DNA of 27,044 nucleotides from JAEUMD01 sp937950105 (GCA_036821845.1 DAISIT010000043.1:1-27044), one strand, 5' to 3'; positions 1 to 8,237 are shown, numbered from the stretch's first letter. The notes: generated from the letters alone by a model not told the origin. Numbers and translations: made by a program.

Positions 1-441
1 GGCCCGCCCGACGCGCTGCCGCATGCCGCGCGGCCGCTCGCGACACGAGCGGCCGCGCGCGAGCCGGTCGCAGCCTCACCGCCCGAGGCGATCGCCGAGG
101 TGCTCGCCAAAGGCAAGGCCTACCGCCCGCTCGCCGTGCACATCCTGAAGGCCATCGAAACGGCCCTGCCCGGCCTCGCTGCCTCCGCCGGCGCAAGCCA
201 TCTCGTGCTCGGAGCCCCGAATGCATTCGGGCTGATCGCGATTTCCGGCAAGGACGTACGTCTGGCGCTCGACCTCGCCGGCGCCCCCGTGGCGCCCCCG
301 TTCGAGCCGGTTCGCCTGCCGGTGACCAGCGCCAGGGCCGTCGCCGGTCTCACCCACATGATCGTGCTGAGCGACGCCCGCCAGATCGACGCCGCGCTGA
401 TCGGCGCCATTCGCGAAGCCGCCCGCCGCAGCGAGGGATGA
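1..441 (+). CDS. Conserved hypothetical protein, C-terminal part (DUF5655-like)
   Basis: The reading frame is open from the first base, so the gene starts upstream of the window and only its last 146 codons are visible. The stop is TGA at 439-441. After an Ala/Pro/Arg-rich stretch comes a compact alpha/beta domain of about 110 residues. It has a helix around HILKAIETALPG, a hydrophobic strand pair (HLVLGAPNAFGLIAI), and a C-terminal segment SDARQIDAALIGAIREA. That ending resembles DUF5655 domains, in which a strand is followed by 'D..QID..L..WI..AY'. The match is from memory and moderate. There is no signal peptide or membrane segment in the visible part. The function is unknown. Confidence 0.6.
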   Translation, partial: GPPDALPHAARPLATRAAAREPVAASPPEAIAEVLAKGKAYRPLAVHILKAIETALPGLAASAGASHLVLGAPNAFGLIAISGKDVRLALDLAGAPVAPPFEPVRLPVTSARAVAGLTHMIVLSDARQIDAALIGAIREAARRSEG

Positions 442-591
442 GGCGTTAATCCTTGCTCCAATTCTTGAGGACGATCGTTCCGCGCACCATCTAATTGCCG
501 TGTTTATCCGGCCCTTCTGCGGCATCTTGTGCCGGAGGTCTCGGGCTCGGCGGCATGCGGGAGGTGCGGAATGCACCGGAGGAAGCAGGCA

Positions 592-1962
592 ATGGCGGAG
601 CAGACGAAGTTGCGGGCGCGGCGCTCCGGCAGCCCGGCGGCGGCTGCGGCTGCGGCATTGGCCGCCGCGCTGCTCTCGTTCTCCAGCGCCGCCAGTGCCC
701 AGACCGCGCATCGCGACGGCATATCGGAATTCCTGCGCCGCGCCGGTGTGGTCGGCGAGGCCAACGCCCAGTCCCCGGCGAAACCTGCCACCGCTCCTGC
801 GGCGGGCACGGCGGCCTCCCCCGCGCCTGAGACCGCGGCGAAGGACCCGCGCGAAGGTGATCCCGCGTACGAGCAGGCGCGCCAGCTCATGTCCGCCGTC
901 GATGCCATCCTGCGCGAGACGGCCGACAACCGCGCGCAGGTGAGCAAGCTGCCGAAGGCGGACGACTTCCTCGTGCCGCCGATCTGGACCGAGACGCGCG
1001 AAGACCGCGAGGCCAAGATCCGCCGCCTTCTCGATTCCGCCCTCGGCATCGTCACCGACGCGCCCGTGGTCGAGGTGCAGAAGAAGATCGAGGGGCTGCG
1101 CGGCAATATCCGCGATCTCGAAGAGCGGATCGTCAAGTACCGCGAGAAGCAGCTCACCGCTCCGAAGGACGGCGTTCTGCCCGGCGTCGTCACCGACACG
1201 GTCGCGAGCCTCGACGACTCCATCAAGGATGCGGAGGCGCGCATCGCCGCCAACCGCGACGCCATCGGCAAGGCGAAGGCCGAAGTCAACGAGGCACTGG
1301 CGAAGTCGGGCGTGCAGCTCGGCGGCGATCAGGTCGACCTGCTGCTCGACAGCGTGCTCTCGGGCGATCTCGTCCGTCTCGTCGCCGTGTTCAACGCGGC
1401 CAAGGTGATCGACACCCAGCTCGGCAAGCTGATGGCCGCGTCGGGCGACAACATGAACGCGGCGCGCAAATATTTCGCCATGCACGCGGCGCTGTTCGCC
1501 ATGCTCGTGCACGCGCAGGATTCGACCATCCAGAAGATCGACACCGGCTACATGCCGAAGCTCGATGCGATCCTGAAGGATGTCGCCGCCGCGCGCGCCA
1601 AGACGAAGGAGCTGCTGAAGGCGGAGAACCGGCCCGACCAGAGGAAGGCGCTCGAGGCCAACCTCGAAAGCCAGCGCCTCGCCGAGGAAGCGGCCAAAGG
1701 CTACCGGCGCTATCTCAACCAGCAGCGCGAGCAGATCGCCCGCGCGAGAAGCCGTGCCACGCACGATCTCAGGATCGCCGACAACACTTTCGAAACCGTA
1801 GAGGCGAGCTTCCAGTTGCGCAACCTGATGCGCGACAGCGCGGCCTCGTTCGAGGCGATCCAGAAGCTCGAGTCGCCGACCTTCGAGCAGATTTTCAAGA
1901 ACGAAGAATTGCGCCGCGAGTTCGAGAACCTGACGCGCAAGCTCGACCTGCCGACGAGCTGA
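592..1962 (+). CDS. Secreted coiled-coil protein of unknown function
   Basis: A 456-residue protein that I do not recognise. I chose ATG 592 because GGAGGAAG lies at 578-585, about 6 nt upstream, and this start begins a clean signal peptide: a basic n-region (KLRARR), an Ala/Leu-rich core, and an AASA-Q cleavage site near residue 36. ATG 571 is an alternative with its own GGAGG-like site, but it lengthens the n-region. The mature protein begins with an Ala/Pro-rich linker. It is then almost entirely charged alpha-helix with long coiled-coil stretches (for example KKIEGLRGNIRDLEERIVKY and the Arg/Glu-rich region near residues 325-375). A more hydrophobic helical patch (LFAMLVHAQ) sits in the middle. 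No catalytic motif is visible. It is probably a periplasmic structural or scaffolding protein. The next gene is 249 nt downstream. Confidence 0.8.
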   Translation: MAEQTKLRARRSGSPAAAAAAALAAALLSFSSAASAQTAHRDGISEFLRRAGVVGEANAQSPAKPATAPAAGTAASPAPETAAKDPREGDPAYEQARQLMSAVDAILRETADNRAQVSKLPKADDFLVPPIWTETREDREAKIRRLLDSALGIVTDAPVVEVQKKIEGLRGNIRDLEERIVKYREKQLTAPKDGVLPGVVTDTVASLDDSIKDAEARIAANRDAIGKAKAEVNEALAKSGVQLGGDQVDLLLDSVLSGDLVRLVAVFNAAKVIDTQLGKLMAASGDNMNAARKYFAMHAALFAMLVHAQDSTIQKIDTGYMPKLDAILKDVAAARAKTKELLKAENRPDQRKALEANLESQRLAEEAAKGYRRYLNQQREQIARARSRATHDLRIADNTFETVEASFQLRNLMRDSAASFEAIQKLESPTFEQIFKNEELRREFENLTRKLDLPTS

Positions 1963-1970
1963 CCTCTTCG

Positions 1971-1984
1971 GCCGCGCAAGCGGC
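1971..1984 (+). terminator. Short GNRA hairpin after the coiled-coil gene
   Basis: GCCGC-GCAA-GCGGC forms a 5-bp all-GC stem with a GCAA tetraloop, 8 nt after the stop at 1962. It is followed by CTCTCCTCG, not a T-run. It may help end transcription or protect the 3' end, but it is weak as an intrinsic terminator. Confidence 0.3.
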
Positions 1985-2162
1985 GCTCTCCTCGCCTGCG
2001 GCTTCCGTGGACCTTCAGCCGGGCCCTTGGTCACGTACCGTCGATCCCTTTGGCCGGCGGACGGCCCACGGCCGAGCAAGTTCGACGTGTGCGGGGCCCC
2101 GACTTGGCTGCGTCGGGCCGGCTTTTCAACCAACTGTTCAATTTTGTTTGCGACAGTCGATA

Positions 2163-2176
2163 TTGATCTTCGTCAA
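2163..2176 (+). promoter_or_regulatory. FNR/FixK-type binding site
   Basis: TTGATCTTCGTCAA has two half-sites matching TTGAY around a 4-nt spacer, the known consensus of CRP/FNR-family regulators (FNR, FixK, FnrL, DNR) in alphaproteobacteria. It lies in a locally AT-rich stretch (about 2138-2185). Its centre is 42 nt before the ATG at 2212. If it acts as a class II site centred at -41.5, transcription would begin at the start codon itself. That fits the lack of a Shine-Dalgarno sequence before 2212. The site is seen directly; the regulator and the mode of action are inferred. Confidence 0.55.
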
Positions 2177-2211
2177 AAACACAAAGGCCCAACCAGTTCC
2201 CGAGTTCTCCC

Positions 2212-2802
2212 ATGACCGCAATGACTGGCGTGAACCGCGCCGATCGTTATGCAGCCCTCTGCCGGCTCGCCGCAAACTACCCCGACCTCACGCCCGAGGA
2301 GCGTCGCGGCGCTGCCATCGACTACCTGTTCGAAGTCGCCGAGTTGCTCACTCTCGAAGCGCAGGGTGAGGCCATCATCGCGCCGCTGCTCGATGTGATC
2401 CCGTTCATCGCCGACCCTGAGGCGAGCCCGCTGTTCCAGGAGCGCCGCAGCACGTTCTCTGCTCCGAGCGACTCGGTTTTGGCGCGCGCCTGCGCCACGA
2501 TCGACGTGCTCATGTCGGCCGGCCACACCGCCGAATCTGCAGCGCAGATCGTCGCCCGCCAGATGGTCAACGCACGCACCAGCCTGCCCGCCGAAGGCGG
2601 CGACGCGCGCGGCTGGAAGCGGCTGCTGATCTGGCGCGAACGCATGCTGGCCCTGAAGAAGCCGGCCGCCGGCTGGGCCACCTACAACGACTTCGTCAAG
2701 TCGTTCGAACAGATCGACCGGCCGACGCTTCTGCGCCGTGCCATGGACGGCAGGTTGTGGGACATCCGCCGCCGCGTCACCGAGACCGACGCGGTCAGTT
2801 GA
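2212..2802 (+). CDS. Conserved hypothetical cytoplasmic protein
   Basis: A 196-residue protein that I do not assign to a family. It has no signal peptide or membrane segment. The sequence is mostly amphipathic helix with few glycines. Recognisable stretches are LTPEERRGAAIDYLFEVAELL near the N-terminus and a basic, Trp-containing C-terminal half (GWKRLLIWRERMLALKKPAAGW). ATG 2212 has no Shine-Dalgarno sequence (upstream bases are GAGTTCTCCC), so initiation may be leaderless or use ATG 2221. The FNR/FixK-type box at 2163-2176 suggests control by low oxygen or a redox signal. The 3' end overlaps the stop of the convergent thioredoxin gene by 8 bp. Confidence 0.75.
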   Translation: MTAMTGVNRADRYAALCRLAANYPDLTPEERRGAAIDYLFEVAELLTLEAQGEAIIAPLLDVIPFIADPEASPLFQERRSTFSAPSDSVLARACATIDVLMSAGHTAESAAQIVARQMVNARTSLPAEGGDARGWKRLLIWRERMLALKKPAAGWATYNDFVKSFEQIDRPTLLRRAMDGRLWDIRRRVTETDAVS

Positions 2803-3481
2803 CCTTCGCGCCGGCGGCGTCCCTGGCATCAGCTGGCGGCTTGTCGAGCGCCTCGCGCTCGTTGTGCCTGACGAGGTGGAAGCGCTGGAAGTTGCGGTCC
2901 TTCTCGTAGACCTTGGCGCGCACCCACGTGAACATGTCGTAGAACGTGCCGGCGCCGATGCCGAGGTTCATGCGCGCCACCTCGAGCGGCTGCCCCCACT
3001 GGCCGCCGAGGCCGTCGAGGCTCTCCTTGAAGAACACCACCGTCGGCGTGAACAGAACGCCCCAGCGCTCGGCCAGCGCCTTCTCGGCCATGCGCGTGCC
3101 ATCGAAGTCCGTCACCTCGCGCTCGCCCCAAAGGTCGAGTTGCACGACGGCGAAATTCTCGCGCACGTAGTCGTTGATGTAGCGCTTGGACAGCACGTCG
3201 GTGTGCATCTTGGTGCAATAGCTGCAGCCGCGCTGCTCGAAGATGACGGCGAAGCGCTTGCCCTGCGCTTTCGCCTCGGCAAAGTCCTCCTTGAAATCGA
3301 AGAACGACTGCACGAACCACTTCTGATGGTAGATGCCGTCGTCGCCCTTGAGCGGCGCGATCGCTGGCGTCTCCTCGCCACGCGGTGGCGGCAGTGACGG
3401 CGCATCCGCGGCGTTCGCCGGCAGGAGAACAGCGCCAACCGCGATCAGTGCGCAAGAGAGGACAGCAAGGAGATTCCGCAC
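2795..3481 (-). CDS. Periplasmic thioredoxin-fold protein, SoxW-like
   Basis: A 228-residue thiol-disulfide protein. Residues 1-24 are a signal peptide (MRNLLAVLSCALIAVG, cleavage near NAA-D), so it should act in the periplasm. The thioredoxin active site RGCSYC sits at residues 84-89, with Cys86 and Cys89 as the redox pair. The cis-proline loop is FTPTVVFF near Pro146. A long N-terminal segment with WFVQSFFDFKEDFAEAKAQGK precedes the active site, and a charged tail follows the fold; both are typical of the SoxW/thioredoxin-like-fold group linked to sulfur-oxidation loci. It probably reduces cysteines or haem-binding thiols of periplasmic proteins. It is the last of eight co-directional genes, 81 nt after the TSUP exporter gene. 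No soxXYZAB genes are in the window, so I leave the symbol blank. Confidence 0.85.
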   Translation of the reverse strand: MRNLLAVLSCALIAVGAVLLPANAADAPSLPPPRGEETPAIAPLKGDDGIYHQKWFVQSFFDFKEDFAEAKAQGKRFAVIFEQRGCSYCTKMHTDVLSKRYINDYVRENFAVVQLDLWGEREVTDFDGTRMAEKALAERWGVLFTPTVVFFKESLDGLGGQWGQPLEVARMNLGIGAGTFYDMFTWVRAKVYEKDRNFQRFHLVRHNEREALDKPPADARDAAGAKVN

Positions 3482-3562
3482 GGCAAGCCTCGCTCGATAT
3501 CGACAAGGTCCGCAGGCTAGCTGAACTTGCCTTCCGCGTCACGGCGCAGCGCAGCGAGCGCG

Positions 3563-4441
3563 TCAGTGGCCCGTGAAAATGACGTAGAGGAAGCGCGCCA
3601 CGACCACGACGAGAAACAGCGCGAACGCCTGCTCGAGCCGCCGTTTCGATATGCCGTGCGCGAGGCGAACGCCGAGTGGCGCCGCCAGCACGCTCGCCGG
3701 GATCACGATTGCTGCCGTCAACACGCTGACATAGCCGAGCGACAGCGGCAGCCCGGTATCGACACCGAAGCCGGTCACGGCATAGCCGATGACACCCGGT
3801 ATGGCGATCAGCGGCCCGAACCCGCTCGACGTACCGACGGCCTGCAGCACGTTGCGCCCGTAGAGCGTCATGAAGGCAACGACCAGCGCGGCGCCGCCGA
3901 TGCTGATGAGGACCGACACGAAGCCGACGAACATGGCGTAGGCTTCGACGCCGTGGCTTTTCGGAATGTCGTCGGCGAGCCGCCACTCGTCGCGGCCGAA
4001 CCACATCTTCGCCGCCATGGTGGTGCCGAACACGACCCAGACCCACTTCAGTGCCGTGCCGCTCGCGCCGCCGGCGACCACGGAGCCGAGGACGACGCCC
4101 GCCACCACCCACGGCGCCATGCGTTTGACCAGCGCCATGTCCGCCGAACCTTTGGCGCGATGCGCTGCGAATGAGCGCAACGACGTCGGCACGATGATGG
4201 CGAGCGTGGTGCCGAGCGCCATGTGCATGCGGATCGCGGGATCGACGCCGAGTGCCGCAAAAGTCTCGTAGAGCACCGGCACCAGAATACCGCCACCACC
4301 GATGCCGAGCAGCCCGGACAACAGCCCGACGACGAGGCCCGCGACCAGCAGGGCAGCGACGAGCAGCGTGATACCTGATGCGTCGAGCGCAAGCGCGAGA
4401 TTGCCAGCGAGGATGTGGGCCAAAGGCAGGACGGGGTCCAA
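3563..4441 (-). CDS. TSUP (TauE/SafE) family anion exporter
   Basis: A 292-residue integral membrane protein of the sulfite exporter TauE/SafE family (TSUP). The hallmark glycine-rich segment LSGLLGIGGGGILVP lies at residues 41-55 after the first helix. About eight hydrophobic segments follow, and a second family signature, ISIGGAALVVAFM, opens the second half. Family members move sulfite, sulfonates or similar organosulfur anions across the inner membrane. The thioredoxin gene downstream and the sulfide dehydrogenase genes upstream make a sulfur-anion substrate plausible here. The frame stays open far upstream, across dusA. I place the start at TTG 4441 because GAGGAGAG (4446-4453) precedes it and the long extension is a shadow of dusA. 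The start lies 50 nt after the dusA stop. Confidence 0.88.
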   Translation of the reverse strand: MDPVLPLAHILAGNLALALDASGITLLVAALLVAGLVVGLLSGLLGIGGGGILVPVLYETFAALGVDPAIRMHMALGTTLAIIVPTSLRSFAAHRAKGSADMALVKRMAPWVVAGVVLGSVVAGGASGTALKWVWVVFGTTMAAKMWFGRDEWRLADDIPKSHGVEAYAMFVGFVSVLISIGGAALVVAFMTLYGRNVLQAVGTSSGFGPLIAIPGVIGYAVTGFGVDTGLPLSLGYVSVLTAAIVIPASVLAAPLGVRLAHGISKRRLEQAFALFLVVVVARFLYVIFTGH

Positions 4442-4491
4442 GGAACTCTCCTCACCGGCCGCGGCAGAAGCCGCACCGCTCGCCGATCTTA

Positions 4492-5493
4492 CTACTCGGC
4501 GGCGAGCACCGTCTGCCGCGATCCTTCGGCAATGTCGAGCGCCTCGGACAGCACGCTGGCGCCTGCCGACGCGCCAACGCCGTGCTCGCTCAGGTGGCGG
4601 CGGAACACCCGCGCGCGCGGTCGGCCGTGATAGAGCCCGAGCATGTGGCGGGTGACGTTGTTGAGCCGCCCGCCGCTCGCCAGATGCGCCTCGACGTACG
4701 GCAGCATGGCGCGCACGGCATCGGCGCGTGACGGGATCTCGCCTTCGTCCCCGAAAATGCGTCTGTCCACCTCCGCCAGCAGATACGGCGTCTGATAGGC
4801 CGCGCGCCCGAGCATGACGCCGTCGACGTGCGCGAGGTGCGCCTCCACCTCGTCGACAGAACCGATGCCGCCGTTGACGACGATGGTGAGATCGGGCCGA
4901 GACGCCTTGAGCCGGTAGACGCGGGCGTAATCGAGCGGCGGGATCTCGCGGTTCTCCTTCGGCGAAAGGCCCTTCAGCCAGGCCTTGCGCGCATGCACGA
5001 CGAATGTGCGGCAGCCGCCATCCCCGGCGACGCGGTCTATGAAGCGTGCGAAGTCCGCCTCGGCGTCCTGTTCGTCGATGCCGATGCGGCACTTCACAGT
5101 CACGGGAACGGGGACGCGCGCCTGCATCGCCGAGACGCACTCCGCGACGAGCCCCGGCTCCGCCATCAGGCAGGCGCCGAAGCGGCCCTCCTGCACGCGG
5201 TCCGACGGGCAGCCGACGTTGAGGTTGATCTCGTCGTAGCCGAGCGCCGCGCCGATAACGGCCGCCTCCGCGAGCTTCGACGGATCGGAGCCGCCGAGTT
5301 GCAGCGCGATCGGGTGTTCCTCGGCGCTGTATCCGAGCAACTGCTGGCGCTTGCCATACAGCACCGCGTCCGCCGTCACCATCTCGGTGTAGAGCAGCGC
5401 GCGCCGCGTCAGCTGACGGTGGAACGCCCGGCAATGCCGGTCCGTCCAATCCATCATCGGCGCCACGGAAAATCTATGCCGTTGCAACTGCAC
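4492..5493 (-). CDS. dusA: tRNA-dihydrouridine synthase A
   Basis: A 333-residue FMN enzyme that reduces uridine in the tRNA D-loop to dihydrouridine. Diagnostic motifs are APMMDWTDRHCR at residues 11-22, YTEMV near 35-39, LQLGGSDP near 65-71, and NLNVGCPSDRVQ, in which Cys95 is the catalytic general acid. KCRIG, HARKAWLKGLSPKENREIPPL and NGGI in the FMN/phosphate region follow. The order and length fit the DusA/COG0042 subfamily; DusA normally targets U20/U20a. Translation starts at GTG 5493 with MQLQRHRFSVAPMMDW, which leaves almost no N-terminal extension. It is a housekeeping gene inside a block of redox genes, probably co-transcribed rather than functionally linked. Confidence 0.95.
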   Translation of the reverse strand: MQLQRHRFSVAPMMDWTDRHCRAFHRQLTRRALLYTEMVTADAVLYGKRQQLLGYSAEEHPIALQLGGSDPSKLAEAAVIGAALGYDEINLNVGCPSDRVQEGRFGACLMAEPGLVAECVSAMQARVPVPVTVKCRIGIDEQDAEADFARFIDRVAGDGGCRTFVVHARKAWLKGLSPKENREIPPLDYARVYRLKASRPDLTIVVNGGIGSVDEVEAHLAHVDGVMLGRAAYQTPYLLAEVDRRIFGDEGEIPSRADAVRAMLPYVEAHLASGGRLNNVTRHMLGLYHGRPRARVFRRHLSEHGVGASAGASVLSEALDIAEGSRQTVLAAE

Positions 5494-5553
5494 TATCCGT
5501 CGATTCCGCTCGCCCCCGTCACAGCATCTCGGCCAAGACGAAACCAGAACCGC

Positions 5554-5871
5554 TCATTTGGTGCAGAAGCTCTGAGTGATCGTGCAATCGATCGGGAAGG
5601 TTTTCGTCTTGCCGCCCGGCTCCTTGAGAGAGCCGCCGCCGACGCACGCCACCTTCGCGGGCTTGTAGTTCACGTTGCTGGCGCCATAGGCCTTCTCGAG
5701 CTTGCGCACTTCCACCAGCCCCGCACTATTGGCTTTCGCCAGAGCCGCATCCCTCGACTTCGCCGTCGCCGTCTTCTTGATGACGCCGCACAGGGCGAGC
5801 GACGGACTGGTCAGCGCGAAGGCCGATCCAACCAGCGCCACGCCCATCAAGAGTGTCGTCCTGCTGATCAT
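5554..5871 (-). CDS. Small secreted four-cysteine protein, unknown function
   Basis: A 105-residue protein starting at ATG 5871. An in-frame TTG at 5883 would add only four residues ahead of the signal peptide. Residues 1 to about 26 form a signal peptide (MISRTTLLMGVALVGSAFAL, cleavage near SLA-L). The mature part is about 80 residues, Lys/Ala-rich, with four cysteines placed as one N-terminal, one central and two near the C-terminus (DCTITQSFCTK). That spacing suggests two disulfide bonds. The helical segment SRDAALAKANSAGLVEVRKLEKAYG is followed by a Gly/Lys-rich turn region. I know no named family for it. It lies 178 nt downstream of the small cytochrome c gene and 60 nt upstream of dusA, on the same strand. 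Confidence 0.72.
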   Translation of the reverse strand: MISRTTLLMGVALVGSAFALTSPSLALCGVIKKTATAKSRDAALAKANSAGLVEVRKLEKAYGASNVNYKPAKVACVGGGSLKEPGGKTKTFPIDCTITQSFCTK

Positions 5872-6049
5872 GCCCAGTACCAATCCCGTGGAAACGCTGC
5901 GCTCGCAAACCGCCGTTCAGCATTGCACGCGACGCCGGCAACAAGCAACGGAATTGCTGAAAGGCTCTTTATCGACCTCCACGGACAGTCTGCCGACCGA
6001 CGCCCGATGCTGGCACGCGACCAGAACGGCCGCATCGACCTTGCCAAAG

Positions 6050-6730
6050 TCAATTCGGCTCCGCCGGCTGCGCAGGCCGCTTCGTGCCGCCCTGAGGGCG
6101 CTCGGGCCGCGCAGCCCCGGCGTCCTTCTGCAGCATGGTCGGCGGAACGTTCGGCACGTAGGCGGGCGTTGCCGGTTCAGGCGACAGCCGGCCGCCGAGC
6201 TTGGGCGGAGACGCCGTGGGCGCAGCCACCGGTGCCTCGGACGGCGGCCGTACCGTACCGCCTTGCGGCTTCACTCGGCTGCGCTCGGTCAATTGCTTCA
6301 GATAGGCGATGACGTCATGGCGCTCCTGCTCCTCGAGGCCGGCGAACGCCATGTAGGTGCCGGGCATGAAATCCTCCGGCTTGTCGAGAAACCGGAACAG
6401 GGCATCCTCGCTCCACGAGAGGCCCTTTTCACGCGCCAGTTGCATGATCTCGGAATACTGGAACCCCGGAATGGCCCCGGCCCGACGGCCGACGACATCG
6501 TTGAGCGGTGGGCCAATGGCGTTGGTCGAACCCGACTCGACCACGTGGCACAGCAGGCACCGACGGAAGACGTGCTCGCCGCGCTTGGCGTCCTGCGCCT
6601 GCGTCGCCGAAACGCCTGCAGCCATAGCCGGCACCGCCAGCAGCCCCGCGGCGGCGCTGCTGCGCAGCCAACCCGCGAGACGGCACCGCCCGGCCGTTGC
6701 TCGCGGCTTGCCGTCAGGACGCGCGCTCAT
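6050..6730 (-). CDS. Periplasmic class I cytochrome c with Pro-rich tail
   Basis: A 226-residue monohaem cytochrome. Residues 1-46 form a long signal region (basic n-region, Ala/Leu core, cleavage near TQA-Q). The haem-binding motif is CLLCH at 58-62. The sixth-ligand methionine is most likely Met127 in PGTYMAF, giving a class I fold of about 100 residues like cytochrome c2/c550 (GPPLNDVVGR and IAYLKQL also fit). After about residue 150 comes a Pro/Ala/Arg-rich tail of about 75 residues that is not part of the usual fold. It may anchor the protein or bind a partner. The gene follows fccB on the same strand with a 178-nt gap. It is a plausible electron acceptor for the sulfide dehydrogenase, an inference from position. 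The start is ATG 6730, with GGGAAGGGG upstream. Confidence 0.88.
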   Translation of the reverse strand: MSARPDGKPRATAGRCRLAGWLRSSAAAGLLAVPAMAAGVSATQAQDAKRGEHVFRRCLLCHVVESGSTNAIGPPLNDVVGRRAGAIPGFQYSEIMQLAREKGLSWSEDALFRFLDKPEDFMPGTYMAFAGLEEQERHDVIAYLKQLTERSRVKPQGGTVRPPSEAPVAAPTASPPKLGGRLSPEPATPAYVPNVPPTMLQKDAGAARPERPQGGTKRPAQPAEPN

Positions 6731-6908
6731 CGATGACGGCCCCTTCCCTGCGAGCCATGTCGCCCGATATGGCAAAAAACCACCCCTGTCCTCCCGACTC
6801 CCCCTGTCAACGCCCGAGGCTATCACCGCCGCAGCGCGTATGGAATGTGACGGGAAGTGCCGGCGATGCCTCCGGCCCTGGCCCAGCCCCCCGAGCCCGT
6901 GGCACCCG

Positions 6909-8237
6909 CTAGATCTGATCGACCTTCTTGTTGAAGCCCTCGGCGACGATGCCGGCGTACCAGCCGACGCTCTCCTTGTACGACTTGGCGCGGGTCTTGG
7001 CGTCATCCTCCAGCTTGGAGACGAACGAGCCGACGGCGGCGACGCCGGTGCCGTTGGGCTTGTAGCTCGCCCCCACCTTGACGCTGTTGTCCGGGCCAAG
7101 CAGCGACCAGCAGGTATTGCGGTACCGCGGCGGATACTTCGGCTTCCCGGCCAGCATCGCCTCGAGATCGTTCGAGACCGACTTCGACTGGCTGTTGGCC
7201 GAAAAGGCCGACTTCGGCATCTCGCCGGCCGCCGAGGCATCACCGATGACGTAGACGTCGGCGACCTGCGTCGAAGCGAAGTTCTCGGGGTCGATCGGGC
7301 ACCAGTCGCCCTTCGTGCAGCCCGCAATCTCGGCGATCGCGCCGGCCTTCTGCGGCGGGATGATGTTGGCCACGTCAGCCTTGATCTTCATGCCGGATTT
7401 GGTGACGATCTGCTTGCTGGCGGGGTCGACGCTCGCCAGCGAGAAATCGTCGATGTCGTTGCTCAGGTGGAAATCGATGATGCCGGCGTAGAGTTCGTTG
7501 AACGCGGCCGTGAACAACGGCTGCTTGGAGATCGCCTTCTTCGGATCGATGATCACCAGCTTGGAGCGCGGCTTCGACGTCTTCAGATAGTGCGCGATCA
7601 TGCAGGCGCGCTCATACGGCCCCGGCGGACAGCGGAACGGATTGGGCGGCGGCGCCATCACCACCGTGCCGCCATCGGGCATGGCGCGGAGCTGATCGAA
7701 CAGCAGCTTGGACTGCTGCCCGCCGCGGTAGGCATGCGGCATCGCCGTCTCGGCCGCATCCGTATAGCCGGGGATCGCCGCATACTTGAAATCGATGCCC
7801 GGAGACAGCACCAGCTTGTCGTAGGCGATCTTCGTCCCGCTCTGCAGCTCGACCGACTTCGCCGCGCTGTCCACCTTGACCGCGCGGTCGTAGACCATGC
7901 GCACGCCGATGGCCGACAGACCGCTGTAGTCGTGCGTCAGGCTTTCCAGCGTGCGCAGCCCGCCGAGGTACAGGTTCGAGAAAAAGCAGGTGGTATAGGT
8001 CTTCTGCACCTCGATCAGCGTGACGTCGATATCGGGTGAGCTGCGCTTCAGGATGTGCGCGAGCGTGCCACCACCCGGTCCGCCGCCGACGATGACGACC
8101 TTCGGCTTCGCGCCGGCCGACACCGCCGGACTGGCCACCTGCGCCAGGGCTGCGGGCCCTCCGAGCGCGGACGCCGCGACGGTCGCTCCCGCTCCGCCGA
8201 CGAGTCGGGCGAAATCGCGTCTGCTCAGCGGGTGCAT
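6909..8237 (-). CDS. fccB: Flavocytochrome c sulfide dehydrogenase, flavoprotein subunit
   Basis: A 442-residue periplasmic FAD protein that oxidises sulfide to sulfur or polysulfide and passes electrons to a cytochrome c subunit. A twin-arginine signal is visible (SRRDFARLVGG at residues 5-15), so it is probably exported folded with FAD. The dinucleotide-binding loop VVIVGGGPGGG spans about 47-57. Cys84 in YTTCFFSN corresponds to the cysteine that links FAD covalently in the Allochromatium enzyme. Cys203 in FRCPPGPYERA and Cys376 in NTCWSLL correspond to its redox disulfide. VIGDA (330-334) is the second FAD motif, and PKSAFSANSQ is strongly conserved in the family. All catalytic cysteines are therefore present. 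The start is ATG 8237, with GAGG 8-10 nt upstream. It lies 58 nt after the stop of the modular cytochrome, which probably supplies its haem partner. Confidence 0.93.
   Translation of the reverse strand: MHPLSRRDFARLVGGAGATVAASALGGPAALAQVASPAVSAGAKPKVVIVGGGPGGGTLAHILKRSSPDIDVTLIEVQKTYTTCFFSNLYLGGLRTLESLTHDYSGLSAIGVRMVYDRAVKVDSAAKSVELQSGTKIAYDKLVLSPGIDFKYAAIPGYTDAAETAMPHAYRGGQQSKLLFDQLRAMPDGGTVVMAPPPNPFRCPPGPYERACMIAHYLKTSKPRSKLVIIDPKKAISKQPLFTAAFNELYAGIIDFHLSNDIDDFSLASVDPASKQIVTKSGMKIKADVANIIPPQKAGAIAEIAGCTKGDWCPIDPENFASTQVADVYVIGDASAAGEMPKSAFSANSQSKSVSNDLEAMLAGKPKYPPRYRNTCWSLLGPDNSVKVGASYKPNGTGVAAVGSFVSKLEDDAKTRAKSYKESVGWYAGIVAEGFNKKVDQI

Noticed and set aside
76..2133. 685-codon open frame on the minus strand
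   Set aside because: It is antisense to two well-supported plus-strand genes. Its product is Arg/Gly/Leu-rich with no domain, which is typical of shadow frames in GC-rich DNA.
2829..4112. 427-codon minus-strand open frame across the thioredoxin and TSUP genes
   Set aside because: It overlaps two real genes in another frame and its product is Arg-rich low-complexity sequence.
6805..6810. TTGACA on the minus strand as the -35 of the small cytochrome c gene
   Set aside because: No acceptable -10 element is found 16-18 nt downstream; the region is G-rich there.
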